DNA from: Cutibacterium porci
GTDB taxonomy: Bacteria > Actinomycetota > Actinomycetes > Propionibacteriales > Propionibacteriaceae
Assembly: GCF_009696315.1 (NCBI RefSeq)
Contig: NZ_VUMG01000002.1
Span: 434,001-498,000 of the forward strand
Direction of reading: 5' to 3'
Length of the DNA: 64,000 nt
Positions 40,047 to 52,035 of this stretch are shown here, in pieces. Numbering within the stretch: the first letter of the stretch is position 1; the number at the start of each line of letters is the position of its first letter. Below the pieces are notes generated by a model, which did no database searches, was not told where the DNA came from, and worked only from the letters and a program-made list of their open reading frames with translations. The translations under genes were made by a program, and so were the position numbers.

Positions 40047-41134
40047 CAGTTATGGCCTCCAGTGTGATGGGCATCCATGAGAGCGACAAAGTCATCGAAG
40101 ACGTGAGCGGCATCGTGAGGTCCGGCGGCAGCGTCGGGATGGTATTGCACGGAGAAGGAACCGAGTCGGGTGTGACGCACGCCCATAACGGTCTCGTCAT
40201 TGATCTCAATGTGGGTGATGTCTAATTCCGTGCCAACCACCGATTTGGGATCGACGGCGTAGCCGTGATTCTGACTCGTGAAATCGATCCGGCCAGTCGA
40301 TAATTCGCGCACTGGGTGGTTGAAACCGCGATGACCAAAGGGAAGCTTGTAGGTATCGGCGCCGTTAGCCAGCGCAAAGATCTGATGACCCATACAAATG
40401 CCAAATACTGGGTATTCCTCCTGCAGCTCCCGCACAACGTCTTGTACGGCCGGGACAGATTTCGGGTCTCCGGGACCGTTGGAGAGCATGATGCCGTCGG
40501 GTGCCAGAGCACGCACCCGGTCCGCTGAGATGTTCCACGGCACCACCGTCACCGCACAACCTCGTTTGCTCAGCTCTCGCAAAATTGAGTGCTTCAAGCC
40601 GAAGTCGAACAGCACCACGCTACGCCCACCCAGAGGTGACGGGTAAGCGGTGCGAGTGGATACTTGGGAAATCTGATCGGTAGGCAACTGAACGTTGCGC
40701 AATTTCTCCAACTCGGCGTCGAGGTCAGCGTCAGGACCCAGCAAGGCACCCTTCATAACTCCCTCAGTGCGCAGCCGCCGTACCAACGCACGAGTGTCGA
40801 TCCCCGCCAACCCCGGGATGCCGTGAGTGGCAAGGAATTCGTCAAGGCTGCGGCGGTTGCGCCAATTGCTGGCCAGTCGCGGCATCTCGCGGCAGATGAC
40901 TCCGGCAGTCGTAGGAAACAACGACTCCATGTCGTCGCGGTTGATTCCACAGTTACCAATGAGGGGGTAGGTGAAGGTGACAATCTGTCCATTGTAGGAC
41001 TGGTCAGTCAAAGTCTCCTGATAGCCAGTCATACCAGTGGTGAAGACGACCTCGGCGCTCACCTCGTGGTCGGCTCCGAAAGCCTCTCCTTGGTAACTCG
41101 TCCCGTCAGCCAGCAACAAGGTGCGTCTACTCAT
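40046..41134 (-). CDS. carA: Carbamoyl-phosphate synthase small chain
   Basis: 362 residues. N-terminal substrate-channelling domain ([35 protein letters not shown]) then a class I glutamine amidotransferase: [11 protein letters not shown], catalytic Cys in [13 protein letters not shown], and His/Glu in [13 protein letters not shown]. It supplies ammonia from glutamine to CarB. Its start overlaps the pyrC stop by 4 bp. Confidence 0.97.
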   Translation of the reverse strand: MSRRTLLLADGTSYQGEAFGADHEVSAEVVFTTGMTGYQETLTDQSYNGQIVTFTYPLIGNCGINRDDMESLFPTTAGVICREMPRLASNWRNRRSLDEFLATHGIPGLAGIDTRALVRRLRTEGVMKGALLGPDADLDAELEKLRNVQLPTDQISQVSTRTAYPSPLGGRSVVLFDFGLKHSILRELSKRGCAVTVVPWNISADRVRALAPDGIMLSNGPGDPKSVPAVQDVVRELQEEYPVFGICMGHQIFALANGADTYKLPFGHRGFNHPVRELSTGRIDFTSQNHGYAVDPKSVVGTELDITHIEINDETVMGVRHTRLGSFSVQYHPDAAAGPHDAAHVFDDFVALMDAHHTGGHN

Positions 41135-42464
41135 TGCGGATCTCCCATCTCACGGTCGACAGTCTTCCCCATCGGCTGACCGCGACGGTAGACCGTCCGC
41201 CCACCAACCATCGTCAGCACGCAGTCGCCAAAGACAGAACGGCCAGCAAACGGGGTGTTGCGTCCCATCCCGGCCCCTTCCTCAGGGATAATCGTGCGCT
41301 CGGTGTGCACGTCGAAGGCAGCCAAATCAGCAGGTCCTCCTACTCGCAGCCGACCGGCTTCCGGCATCCCAAAAGTCTCTGCTGGTCCGACGGTGAGCCA
41401 ATCGACAAGCTGGTCGAGCCGGAACCGTCGATTGAGCACAAACGCGGTGTACAGCAGGGCGAACGTGTGCTCGTTTGTGACGACCCCGAACGCGGCATTG
41501 CGAAAAGAGCATGCCTTTTCGTCAGCCGCGTGCGGGGCGTTATCGGTGGCAATGCACGTCAAGGTTCCGTCACACAACCCCTCAACCATGGCGTCAATGT
41601 CATCGCGGGTGCGTAGTGGCGGGTTCATCTTGTAGAACCCGTCATCGTCTGGGATGTCATCATCGGCCAGCAACAGGTGATGCGGAGCGGCCTCGCCGGT
41701 AACATTCGCGCCATCTTCTCGGCCCCGCCGCAACGTACGAATCGATTGTCGGGTAGACGCGTGGCATAAGTGGTAGTGAGCGCCAGTCGCCTCAGCAATC
41801 ATGACGTCGCGGGCCACCTGCACGGTCTCAGTAAGACGCGTCATAGGGGGCAGGTCGAGCTCTCTAGCCCGGCGTCCGTCATTGATTACCCCGCCCCGCA
41901 CCAGCGATTCGTCCTCAGCATGAGCAGCAATCGGACGGTCTACCGCTGCTGCCGACCGCATTGCGTCATACATGACCCCGGCGAGTTGCACACCCTTACC
42001 GTCATTAGAGAATGCCACTGCCCCGGCGCTGGTTAAGGCCTCAATGTCAACAAGCGTCGTGCTCGTTAACCCAACAGTAATGGGAGAAATGGGTCGCACC
42101 CGTACCAGGGCCGACTCGTCGATCCTCCGGTTGAGTTCGGCCATGAGCTCGGGAGTATGAGGGTCAGGGACGGTATTGGGCATTGCACAAATCGTCGTCC
42201 ATCCGCCTCGGGCCGCCGCAGCAGTGCCCGAGGCGATCGTCTCTTTATGCTCCTGACCCGGCTCGCGCAGATGGACATGAAGATCCACCATCCCGGGCGT
42301 CACCAGAGCCTGACCAAGATCGATGACCTCGGCATCGGCTCCGTCGAGAGCGTGAGATCGCCCTCGAGAAATGGCTTCGACTCGCCCGTCACGGACGAGG
42401 AGCTGGGAGGGAACCGGCGTGGTTCCCTCCAGCATGGTCAACCCGGTGAGGAGGACCCGTTGGC

Positions 42465-42468
<4 letters not shown>
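41131..42468 (-). CDS. pyrC: Dihydroorotase
   Basis: 445 residues of the class I (Actinobacteria and Gram-positive) type. The metal site [16 protein letters not shown] and ATDNAPH, plus HVS-type His residues, are present. It cyclises carbamoyl aspartate to dihydroorotate. Both ends overlap the neighbouring pyr genes by 4 bp. Confidence 0.96.
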
Positions 42469-43990
<1,522 letters not shown>

Positions 43991-44131
43991 CTACCGCTGG
44001 ACACCGCGGGTGCGAGGGTAGAACACACCGGACGGCACGCATATGCGCAGCCGCCTGCTGGCACGACCTTCGCGACCTCACGGGATCGCCATTAAAGGGC
44101 GTCTGTAGGAGAGTAGCACGTTTGGGATCGC

Positions 44132-45142
44132 TCAGAGGGTATGGTCGGCCAACACCGATTCAATGCGCACTCTCTCGTCGTCGGTGAAGGGAGTGGCTTC
44201 AAGCGCGTCAATGTCTGAATCGAGCTGCGGTACCGACGATGCCCCGACGAGCACACTCGTAATACGAGGTTCGCGCAGGATCCACGACAGCGCCATCTGG
44301 GCCAGAGTTTGGTCGCGGTCTTTGGCCACCTCATTGAGGGCAGCAACAGCGGCGCGAGTAGTGTCGTCAATCTGTTCAGGTCGCAGCGAGACCGCACCCA
44401 TGCCTGCACGGGAGTGGGCAGGCACGCCCCTCAAGTACTTATCAGTGAGAATCCCCTGGGCCAATGGGGAAAAACAGATGATGCCCATCCCCTCCTGCTC
44501 ACACGTGTCAACTAGCCCATCTTCAATCCACCGATCAAACATGTTGTAGCGAGGCTGGTGGATCACCAACGGGGTACCAAGATCACGGGCGATGGCGGCG
44601 GCGCGCTCAGTCTGCGCAGAATCATATGAGGAAATACCTGCGTACAAGGCACGCCCCGATCGCACGATCCGGTCGAGGGCCGCAATCGTCTCCTCGAGTG
44701 GGGTGTCCGGATCGAATCGGTGAGAATAAAAGATATCAACGTAATCCAGACCCATTCGCTTAAGCGACTGGTCGCAGGATGCGATGAGATATTTACGGGA
44801 GCCACCCTGCCCATATGGACCGGGCCACATGTCGTAGCCAGCCTTGGTACTAATAATGAGTTCATCACGATAAAGCCTGAAATCAGTCGCCATAATGCGA
44901 CCGAAATTCAATTCGGCCTGCCCATACGGTGGGCCGTAATTATTAGCGAGATCGAAGTGGGTGATGCCCCGATCGAATGCGCGACGCAGGACAGCACGCT
45001 GCGTGGATCCAGGGTGAAGGTCTCCAAAGTTATGCCACAAGCCTAAAGAGATCGCCGGGAGCAACAACCCACTCGTTCCGCAACGTCGATACTCCATTGT
45101 CTCGTAGCGATCCTGGGCTGCCACGTAGGTGCTCACTGCCAT
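44132..45142 (-). CDS. Aldo/keto reductase (YghZ-type)
   Basis: 336 residues. MEYRRCGTSGLLLPAISLGLW opens the barrel; the catalytic tetrad is seen as Asp and Tyr in FDLANNYGPPYGQAELNFG, Lys in IISTKAGYDMWPG and His in FYSHRFDP. NADPH-binding residues follow near SVLVGASSVPQLDSD. It reduces aldehydes or ketones such as methylglyoxal or 3-phosphoglyceraldehyde in related YghZ enzymes; substrate here unknown. The ATG at 45142 has TACGCT (45149-45154) 6 nt before it and no ribosome site, so it may be leaderless. Divergent from pncA. Confidence 0.88.
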   Translation of the reverse strand: MAVSTYVAAQDRYETMEYRRCGTSGLLLPAISLGLWHNFGDLHPGSTQRAVLRRAFDRGITHFDLANNYGPPYGQAELNFGRIMATDFRLYRDELIISTKAGYDMWPGPYGQGGSRKYLIASCDQSLKRMGLDYVDIFYSHRFDPDTPLEETIAALDRIVRSGRALYAGISSYDSAQTERAAAIARDLGTPLVIHQPRYNMFDRWIEDGLVDTCEQEGMGIICFSPLAQGILTDKYLRGVPAHSRAGMGAVSLRPEQIDDTTRAAVAALNEVAKDRDQTLAQMALSWILREPRITSVLVGASSVPQLDSDIDALEATPFTDDERVRIESVLADHTL

Positions 45143-45176
45143 AGCATCAGCGTACCGAGAATGGGAGGATATGCCC

Positions 45177-45758
45177 ATGACTTCGTCACACCGTGCCCTG
45201 ATTGTCGTCGACGTCCAACCAACCTTCTGCGAGGGAGGTGCTTTAGGAGTCGAAGGCGGCAATGCCTGCGCAGAACGGATCGCCAGGTATGTGCTGGCCC
45301 ACCGTGGCCGTTACGACCTGATTGTCACCACTCAGGATTGGCATATCGACCCCGGCGATCACTTCTCCGATAGCCCCGATTTCGTGGATTCTTGGCCGCC
45401 ACATGGGATTGCTGGTACCGCCGAGGCTGAGATTCATCCAGCAATCGCCGACATTCCTGTCGACGCGCGGGTCAAGAAGGGCCAATACGCTGCGGCCTAT
45501 TCCGGCTTCGAGGGTATCACCGAGGACGGCACGAGCCTCGAAACGGTCCTGCGCGATGAGGGAATCAACGCGGTCGACGTCGTCGGCTTAGCCCTCTCCC
45601 ATTGCGTCAAGGACACCGCCTTGGATGCCCAGCGTCTCGGGTTCACCACAATCAGTCTGACGGATCTGAGCGAGCCGGTAAGCCCCGAGCTAGGTCAGGC
45701 GGCCGTAGCAGCCATGGCGGATGCCGGAGTGAGGGTAACCACCAGTTCGCAGCTGTAA
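45177..45758 (+). CDS. pncA: Nicotinamidase / isochorismatase-fold amidase
   Basis: 193 residues. The catalytic Asp is in ALIVVDVQPTF, the Lys in RVKKGQYAAAYSGFEG, the Cys in LALSHCVKDTALDA, and the metal ligands in TQDWHIDPGDHF. It hydrolyses nicotinamide to nicotinic acid for NAD salvage, and activates pyrazinamide in mycobacteria. GGGAGG lies 8 nt before the ATG at 45177; an ATG at 45171 would be too close. Divergent from the aldo/keto reductase. Confidence 0.9.
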   Translation: MTSSHRALIVVDVQPTFCEGGALGVEGGNACAERIARYVLAHRGRYDLIVTTQDWHIDPGDHFSDSPDFVDSWPPHGIAGTAEAEIHPAIADIPVDARVKKGQYAAAYSGFEGITEDGTSLETVLRDEGINAVDVVGLALSHCVKDTALDAQRLGFTTISLTDLSEPVSPELGQAAVAAMADAGVRVTTSSQL

Positions 45759-45816
45759 GGCATCTCACTTGTCACTGTGTGCGATTAAGCCTTGAACGAT
45801 GGGGTTTCCACGCTCG

Positions 45817-46224
45817 TTAGCTGCGCCGCCCGCCGCGCGGGCGCACAATCTTGTGGGCCTGCCAGTCCTTACTGACGTCGTAGCTGGTGGTGAGGACCAT
45901 GCCTGCGGTGTCTGCACCGTCAGACAGGTCAGCCGGATCGACAGTGCCCGGACGCCCCACCTTCGGGGTGACGAGAACGATAAACCCATCATCAGACAGA
46001 TCACGCATAGCGTCTACCAAGCCGTCGGCGACATCGCCGTCATCGGCACGCAACCACAACCAGACGATGTCGACAGCATCGATTGAATCCTCAATCATGT
46101 CGCCGTCGATGAGGTCCATAACCTCCTGACGAAGATCCTCGTCAACGTCATCGTCCCAACCGAGCTCCTGGACGACCTGCCCGGCCTCGAAACCGAGCTT
46201 GTCCAAATCGGTGTCGCTTCCCAC
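45817..46224 (-). CDS. DUF3052 family protein
   Basis: 135 acidic residues: LDKLGFEAGQVVQELGWDDD, then VDIVWLWLRADDGDVADGL and GFIVLVTPKVGRPGTVDPAD. This is the DUF3052 family, actinobacterial and often next to aceE, as here. GTG start at 46224 with GAGGA just upstream. Function unknown. It is separated from aceE by a strong terminator, so it is probably transcribed alone. Confidence 0.87.
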   Translation of the reverse strand: MGSDTDLDKLGFEAGQVVQELGWDDDVDEDLRQEVMDLIDGDMIEDSIDAVDIVWLWLRADDGDVADGLVDAMRDLSDDGFIVLVTPKVGRPGTVDPADLSDGADTAGMVLTTSYDVSKDWQAHKIVRPRGGRRS

Positions 46225-46297
46225 GAATCCTCAGCTTTCTCACGTGTCTGGCGTCTGACGCAAAAAGTGCGTTGAGATAAGCGTGCCAGATGCGAGA

Positions 46298-46329
46298 CGC
46301 GGAGGCCACCTCCGGGGGTGGCCTCCGCG
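46298..46329 (-). terminator. Strong stem-loop after aceE
   Basis: A 13-bp perfect GC-rich stem (46298-46310 with 46317-46329) around a 6-nt loop, just after the aceE stop at 46343. No long U-tract follows. It separates aceE from DUF3052. Confidence 0.75.
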
Positions 46330-46342
46330 CTCTCACCATTGA

Positions 46343-49096
46343 TCAGGCGTCGCCACCGGCATTCCCGGATGCTCCAGCATTAACATTGAGAAGGTCGTAC
46401 TTCTCTGCGGCCCTGGTAGGCCAGTCTTCCGGAACCTCGCCACGCTCAGCGAGCATCTGAAGGGCACGCACGGCCATGGACGGTCCATCAATGTGGAAGA
46501 ACCGTCGGGCGGCGGCACGCGTATCGGAGAAGCCGAATCCATCGGCACCCAGCGAGGCGTAATCCCCCGGTACCCATTGAGCGATTTGGTCGGGAACTTG
46601 ACGCATGTAATCAGTAGCGGCAACAACCGGGCCCGGAGCGTCAGCGAGACGCTCAACGATGTACGGAATGCGCTTGCCCTGCTCGGGATGCAGGAAGGCC
46701 TGTTCCTCGGCGTCCATAGCGTCTCGACGCAAGTTGTTCCACGACGTCACCGACCACACGTCGGCAACGACGCCAAAGTCGTCCTTGAGGAGCTTCTGAG
46801 CCTCCAAGGCCCACGGCACGGCAACCCCAGAAGCCATCAACTGAACGCGCCGAGCATCCTCCCCGACTCCCTCGAAGGAACCCTTTGACAGCAGATACAT
46901 ACCTTTGACGATGCCCTCAGCGTCGACGCCCTCGGGCTCGGCGGGCTGAATGATCGGCTCGTTATACACCGTCAGGTAGTACATGACGTCTTCAGCGTTC
47001 TCACCGTACATATGTTCAAGACCTGCCTGAACGATGTGTGAGATCTCGTATGAATACGCAGGATCATACGAAATGACGGCCGGGTTCGTGGCGGCCAGCA
47101 CTGGCGAATGCCCGTCCATGTGCTGAGTGCCCTCGCCAGTTAACGTTGTACGCCCGGCAGTGGCACCAATAATGAATCCCTTAGTCATTTGGTCTCCGGC
47201 TGCCCAGAAGGAGTCACCAGTGCGCTGGAATCCAAACATCGAGTAGAACAGATAGATGGGCACCATAGGCACGCCCTGGGTGGAATACGCCGACCCTGCG
47301 GCAATGAAAGCTGCTGTTGAGCCGGCTTCGTTGATGCCCGTGTGAATGATCTGCCCGTTCTTAGCCTCGCGGTAGCTGAGCATCAGCTCATGGTCAACCG
47401 GAGTGTAGCTTTGACCGTGCGGGTTGTAGATCTTGATCGTCGGGAAGAACGAGTCCATACCAAAGGTACGGGCTTCGTCAGGGATGATTGGGACGACGTG
47501 CGGGGCGAAGCCCTTATCGCGGGTGAGGTCTTTGAGTAACCGCACGAAGGCCATCGTGGTAGCGACTTCCTGCTTACCCGAGCCACGTTTGACACCGTCG
47601 AAAGCCTTCTGCTCAGGAATTGACAACGGGGTGTGCTTGGTGCGCCGCTCGGGCACAAAACCACCGAGGGCTCGACGATGCTCCAAAAGGTACTGAATGC
47701 GCTCGTCGTCAATTCCAGGATGGAAGTACGGGGCGCGATAAGGATCGGCCTCCAACACTTTGTCCGAAACCGGAATCTCGAGACGATCACGGAACTGTTT
47801 AAGGTCGTCGAGTGCCAGCTTCTTCATCTGGTGGGTCGCATTACGACCCGCAAAGTGAGTACCGAGATCGTAACCCTTAATAGTGCAAGCAAGAACCACA
47901 CTCGGAGCTCCCTTGAACTCCGTGGCCGCCTTGTACGCATTGTAGACCTTGCGGTAATCGTGACCGCCACGCCGCAGCGCCCAGATCTGTTCGTCAGTCC
48001 AGTTTTCGACCATCTTGGCAGTGCGCGGATCGCGACCAAAGAAGTGCTCACGAACATAGGCGCCATCATTGGCCTTGAGAGTTTGGTAATCGCCGTCGCG
48101 GGTATTGTTCATAATATCGACGAGGGCACCGTCACGGTCAGCCTGAAGTAGCGGATCCCAACCGGATCCCCAGATGACCTTAATAACGTTCCAACCTGCG
48201 CCACGGAAGACAGCCTCAAGCTCCTGAACAATCTTGCCGTTGCCACGCACCGGGCCATCTAGCCGCTGCAGATTACAGTTAATAACGAAGGTGAGGTTAT
48301 CGAGATCCTCGTTAGCAGCGACCTGCAGGAAACCGCGCGACTCCGGCTCATCCATCTCGCCGTCGCCGAGGAACGCCCAGACGTGCTGATCCGAGCAGTC
48401 CTTGAGACCACGATTAGTGAGGTACTTATTCATCGACGCCTGGTAGACGGCATTCATCGGGCCCAGACCCATCGACACCGTCGGGAACTGCCAGAAATCA
48501 GGCAACATGCGAGGGTGCGGATACGACGGTAGCCCATGGCCAGCCTTCGACTTCTCCTGACGGAACCCGTCGAGGTCATCTTCGCTGAGACGTCCCTCAA
48601 GGAAAGCACGAGCGTACATACCGGGCGCAGCATGTCCCTGGAAGAACACCTGGTCACCACCGCCAGGGGCATCCTGTCCGCGCCAGAAATGATTCTGGCC
48701 GACCTCATAGAGAGTCACTGCAGAGGCATATGTCGAGATATGACCACCGACGCCGATACCAGGGCGTTGTGCGCGATGCACGGTAATCGCAGAGTTCCAA
48801 CGCAGCAGGCGACGAATGCCTCGCTCAATCTCAGCGTCACCGGGATACTCTTCCTCATCCTCAGCGGCGATGGTGTTGATGTAGTCGGTGGAGGTGAGCG
48901 CCGATAATCCGAGCCGGCTGTGACTACGAGCCCGCTCTAACAACTTAAGCAGCACAATCCGGGCACGGTTCGGACCGTCGGTCTCGACCATCTTGTCGAG
49001 GGACTCGATCCACTCCTGGGTCTCTTCGGGATCAACGTCAGGCAGGGTTGTCGGAAGCCCGTTGAGGACTGGTCCGCGTTCTTCGCGTGGGATCAC
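46343..49096 (-). CDS. aceE: Pyruvate dehydrogenase E1 component (homodimeric)
   Basis: 917 residues, typical for homodimeric Ace[22 protein letters not shown] at the N-terminus, thiamine-diphosphate motif [18 protein letters not shown] ... [10 protein letters not shown], and [14 protein letters not shown] are present. It decarboxylates pyruvate and passes the acetyl group to E2 lipoyl domains, producing acetyl-CoA, the substrate of the nearby fatty acid genes. The GTG at 49096 is chosen because AAAGGA lies 6 nt upstream. It is divergent from the FasR-type regulator with a 243-bp gap. Confidence 0.95.
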   Translation of the reverse strand: MIPREERGPVLNGLPTTLPDVDPEETQEWIESLDKMVETDGPNRARIVLLKLLERARSHSRLGLSALTSTDYINTIAAEDEEEYPGDAEIERGIRRLLRWNSAITVHRAQRPGIGVGGHISTYASAVTLYEVGQNHFWRGQDAPGGGDQVFFQGHAAPGMYARAFLEGRLSEDDLDGFRQEKSKAGHGLPSYPHPRMLPDFWQFPTVSMGLGPMNAVYQASMNKYLTNRGLKDCSDQHVWAFLGDGEMDEPESRGFLQVAANEDLDNLTFVINCNLQRLDGPVRGNGKIVQELEAVFRGAGWNVIKVIWGSGWDPLLQADRDGALVDIMNNTRDGDYQTLKANDGAYVREHFFGRDPRTAKMVENWTDEQIWALRRGGHDYRKVYNAYKAATEFKGAPSVVLACTIKGYDLGTHFAGRNATHQMKKLALDDLKQFRDRLEIPVSDKVLEADPYRAPYFHPGIDDERIQYLLEHRRALGGFVPERRTKHTPLSIPEQKAFDGVKRGSGKQEVATTMAFVRLLKDLTRDKGFAPHVVPIIPDEARTFGMDSFFPTIKIYNPHGQSYTPVDHELMLSYREAKNGQIIHTGINEAGSTAAFIAAGSAYSTQGVPMVPIYLFYSMFGFQRTGDSFWAAGDQMTKGFIIGATAGRTTLTGEGTQHMDGHSPVLAATNPAVISYDPAYSYEISHIVQAGLEHMYGENAEDVMYYLTVYNEPIIQPAEPEGVDAEGIVKGMYLLSKGSFEGVGEDARRVQLMASGVAVPWALEAQKLLKDDFGVVADVWSVTSWNNLRRDAMDAEEQAFLHPEQGKRIPYIVERLADAPGPVVAATDYMRQVPDQIAQWVPGDYASLGADGFGFSDTRAAARRFFHIDGPSMAVRALQMLAERGEVPEDWPTRAAEKYDLLNVNAGASGNAGGDA

Positions 49097-49339
49097 GCCG
49101 GGTCCTTTCTCATCGACATTGACGCACAACCGGCAACATCACCGGTGACGACTCGAGGTGGTAACCGAAGGGCCCACCGCCAATTCATTGTGCCGCCTTG
49201 TGGGAGAAAAGTCACTCGCAGATGCCGTAAATCGACTCAACGCGTAATTTCTCGTGGATGCTAGCCGTGCGCTGCCGCTCCTGCGAGGAGGGGGCATCGC
49301 CCACTAAACTGACCGAAGTCTCGCCAGGGGGAGGCTTAG

Positions 49340-50569
49340 GTGGCCAAGAACGACAAAGCGACGACGCCGGTACGTCGTACGGGCACAAGCACCGGCCGGA
49401 CGGTGGTGTCTTCGGACCGTACACGCAAGGCCATCGCCAAGAGGTTGATGGCCCGCACCTCAGCTATGACGACGGCCACGCTGGAGGAGATGGGTCGCCG
49501 TCACTCCTGGTTCCGCAGCCTGTCTGCCGAGGAGAGGTCGTGGATTTCGATCGTCGCTCGCTCCGGTATTGATGGTTTTGTCCAGTGGTTTGCTGACGAC
49601 GACGCCGAGCCCTATTCCCCCACCGACGTTTTCGATGTAGCGCCCAGATCGATGACCCGCAAGATCTCCTTGCACCAGACCGTCGAGCTTGTCCGCACCA
49701 CGATCGACGCCGTCGAGGCTCACATCGAGACCGAGATGCCCCGCGGCGATCGCCAGGTACTACGGACCGCCATCGTCCACTATTCCCGCGAGGTGGCCTT
49801 CGCCGCAGCCGAGGTTTACGCGAGAGCCGCTGAGCGCCGCGGTACCTGGGACGAACGCCTCGAATCGCTTGTCGTTGATGCGGTGGTGCGGGCCGATGCC
49901 GATGAGCAGCTCGTCTCGCGAGCCTCCACCCTTGGCTGGCGCCCAGGAATCAATCTATGCGTTGTGGTCGGACGGGCACCAACGAGCGAGCATGAACTCC
50001 ACGTGTTGAGACGCGACGGCGAACGCATGCACATGACTGTGCTGGCCGCAGTCCAATCCGACCGTCTCGTCGTCATTTTGGCCGGAGAGAACCTTGTCGA
50101 CGATACGGCAGCCGTCACCGCGGGGGAAGCCCTTGCAAGCCACTTCGCACCAGGCCCGATCGTCGTCGGACCCGTCGTTGCCGATCTCACCCTGGCCCCA
50201 TTGTCCGCCCGCGCCGCACTGTCCGGAGCGCGGGCGGCACGGGCCTGGCCGGAAGGTCCGCGCGTCATGGCGGCCATCGACCTACTGCCTGAACAGGTCC
50301 TGTCTGGTAACGCCGACGCCATTACGTGGCTGGTTGACGAGGTCTATAACCCCCTCGCGGCGGCTAGTGGTGACCTCATGGACACCACTGTGTCCTACTT
50401 AGATCATGGCTGTTCAGTCGAGGGCACAGGTCGGGCGATGTTCATCCACCCCAATACCGTGCGATATCGCCTCAAAAGGATCCAGGACGTCACTGGATAT
50501 TCCCCATCAGATCCGCGAGAAGCGTACGTGCTGCGCCTAGCAATTACTGTGGGACGGTTGAGGAGTTGA
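49340..50569 (+). CDS. fasR: FasR-type (PucR C-terminal HTH) regulator of fatty acid synthesis
   Basis: 409 residues. A long helical N-terminal half (RSWISIVARSGIDGFVQWFAD, REVAFAAAEVYARAAERRG) precedes a GGDEF-like middle and a C-terminal PucR helix-turn-helix, TGRAMFIHPNTVRYRLKRIQ. Streptomyces FasR has this architecture and position just upstream of fabD-fabH-acpP-fabF and activates it. Here two genes lie between. GTG start with GGGGAGG 5 nt upstream. The palindrome at 51951-51967 is a candidate binding site (inference). Confidence 0.82.
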   Translation: MAKNDKATTPVRRTGTSTGRTVVSSDRTRKAIAKRLMARTSAMTTATLEEMGRRHSWFRSLSAEERSWISIVARSGIDGFVQWFADDDAEPYSPTDVFDVAPRSMTRKISLHQTVELVRTTIDAVEAHIETEMPRGDRQVLRTAIVHYSREVAFAAAEVYARAAERRGTWDERLESLVVDAVVRADADEQLVSRASTLGWRPGINLCVVVGRAPTSEHELHVLRRDGERMHMTVLAAVQSDRLVVILAGENLVDDTAAVTAGEALASHFAPGPIVVGPVVADLTLAPLSARAALSGARAARAWPEGPRVMAAIDLLPEQVLSGNADAITWLVDEVYNPLAAASGDLMDTTVSYLDHGCSVEGTGRAMFIHPNTVRYRLKRIQDVTGYSPSDPREAYVLRLAITVGRLRS

Positions 50570-50633
50570 CGGCGCAGCTCCAACGCCTCCCCGTATCGGG
50601 CCCATCGTCCTCATTGAGGGCTACGCTCATTCC

Positions 50634-50993
50634 ATGAACGTCATGATCCCCGTTCGCCAGGATGGCTCGGTGGAGCCGCGATTCGGCAAAGCTCCTATGG
50701 TGGCCGTCGCACAGGTTGATAGCAACAGTCATATCACCGCGTGGCAGACATTCCACGTGGAATGGGACCGCTTGCACGATGAGGGCACCGAAGGCAGCCA
50801 CCACGCCCGTATCGTTCGCTTTCTGCGTGAGCACGACGTCGTCGCATGCGTAGCTACCCACGTCGGAATGGGAATGCAGCGCACCCTAGCAGCTATGAAA
50901 ATTCCAGTGCTGCCAGCCACATCCCCTGACGCTCGGGAGTCGGTGGAGGCCGCCGTCGCAGCAGCATATGGAGCAGACAAGGACGAGTCATGA
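50634..50993 (+). CDS. NifX / dinitrogenase-cofactor-type domain protein
   Basis: 119 residues of the NifX/NifB C-terminal-like fold: MNVMIPVRQDGSVEPRFGKA, VAVAQVDSN, then HHARIVRFLREHDVVACVATHVG and AAVAAAYGAD. In nitrogen fixers this fold holds a metal cluster; many non-fixers have unlinked copies of unknown role. There are no nif genes here. TACGCT (50622-50627) ends 6 nt before the ATG, so it may be leaderless. Its stop overlaps the panE-type start by 4 bp (ATGA). Confidence 0.78.
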   Translation: MNVMIPVRQDGSVEPRFGKAPMVAVAQVDSNSHITAWQTFHVEWDRLHDEGTEGSHHARIVRFLREHDVVACVATHVGMGMQRTLAAMKIPVLPATSPDARESVEAAVAAAYGADKDES

Positions 50994-51904
50994 AAGCGGC
51001 AGTCATTGGAGCCGGAGCCATCGGTGCCTTCTACGGAGCAGCCTTAGCGAATGCCGGGGTTAACACCTCCTTCATCGCTCGCGGCAAGACCCTCAGCGCC
51101 ATTCGCAAGCATGGCCTGCGTCTCGTCGGTAACACGGAATTGACCCTTGAGGTACCCGCCACTGATAACTCAGCCGATATCGGCAACGTTGACGTCGTCT
51201 TGATGTGCACCAAGACCTTCCAAGTGGCAGAGGCGGCACGCACCTACCTCCCCGCTCTCATGAGTTCTCACACACTGGTCGTAACTACCCAAAATGGCGT
51301 GACCGCACCGCGCGAACTCTCCGCGATTATTGGCTCTGAGCATGTTGCGCCAGGGGTATGCCGCGAATGGGTCAAGATCGTGGAACCAGGTCTCATCATG
51401 GATTTGGGAGGCCCTCGAATGATCGAGATCTCCACCATTGACAACTCCCCCAACACCATCATCACCGAGTTACGAGACGCGTTCCGTAAGGCCGGGCTCA
51501 CCTCTCCCGACGTGGACGACATCACCACCACCTTGTGGCGCAAGATGTGTTCGGTCGTCCCCCAAGGAGCCTGCGGTGCCGTACTCGACGTTCCCCTGGG
51601 AGACCTCCTCACCGACTACCGCGATCTTTTCTCACGATGTATCGACGAGACAGTTCAGGTGGCCCGCGCCCATGGAGCCCAACTCACCACTGACTTCGTC
51701 GACAAGAATCTTGCCGCTTTGGCCGGGCAGGATCCTGCGTCGACAACCTCCTTTCAACGCGACATTCTTGCTGGACGCCCCAGCGAATACGCTGCCCAGG
51801 TGGGGGCTGTCCCTGGTCTGGGTGACCACGTCGGCGTCGATACCCCCATCAACGACGTCATCGCAGCCGTGCTGGGACGACGAGAAGCTGCGAATCGCGC
51901 CTAG
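50990..51904 (+). CDS. panE: Ketopantoate reductase family protein
   Basis: 304 residues. N-terminal Rossmann motif AVIGAGAIGAFYGAALANAG, MCTKTFQV and the C-terminal all-helical domain with LWRKMCSVVPQGACGAV are the ApbA/PanE signature; the catalytic Lys is probably in LWRKM. It reduces 2-dehydropantoate to pantoate with NADPH, a step to CoA and acyl carrier protein prosthetic groups, which fits its place before the fab operon. Paralogues with other substrates exist, so the symbol is tentative. Confidence 0.82.
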   Translation: MKAAVIGAGAIGAFYGAALANAGVNTSFIARGKTLSAIRKHGLRLVGNTELTLEVPATDNSADIGNVDVVLMCTKTFQVAEAARTYLPALMSSHTLVVTTQNGVTAPRELSAIIGSEHVAPGVCREWVKIVEPGLIMDLGGPRMIEISTIDNSPNTIITELRDAFRKAGLTSPDVDDITTTLWRKMCSVVPQGACGAVLDVPLGDLLTDYRDLFSRCIDETVQVARAHGAQLTTDFVDKNLAALAGQDPASTTSFQRDILAGRPSEYAAQVGAVPGLGDHVGVDTPINDVIAAVLGRREAANRA

Positions 51905-51950
51905 TACTACGGCCCACAAGTCGTGCTTTTGGAGGATCCCCCCTGCCAAT

Positions 51951-51967
51951 TTGTGGGGATCCCACAA
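51951..51967. promoter_or_regulatory. Palindrome upstream of fabD
   Basis: TTGTGGG-GAT-CCCACAA, a 7-bp inverted repeat with a 3-bp centre, in the 131-bp gap before fabD. Position and symmetry suggest an operator for the fab operon, perhaps for the FasR-type regulator. Not proven. Confidence 0.5.
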
Positions 51968-52035
51968 TGGCCACCGCGGGTACTTCGTCGGTTCCCTGTC
52001 TCGCATTGGGCCCTGCAAGGGGGCACAGTGGGGAT

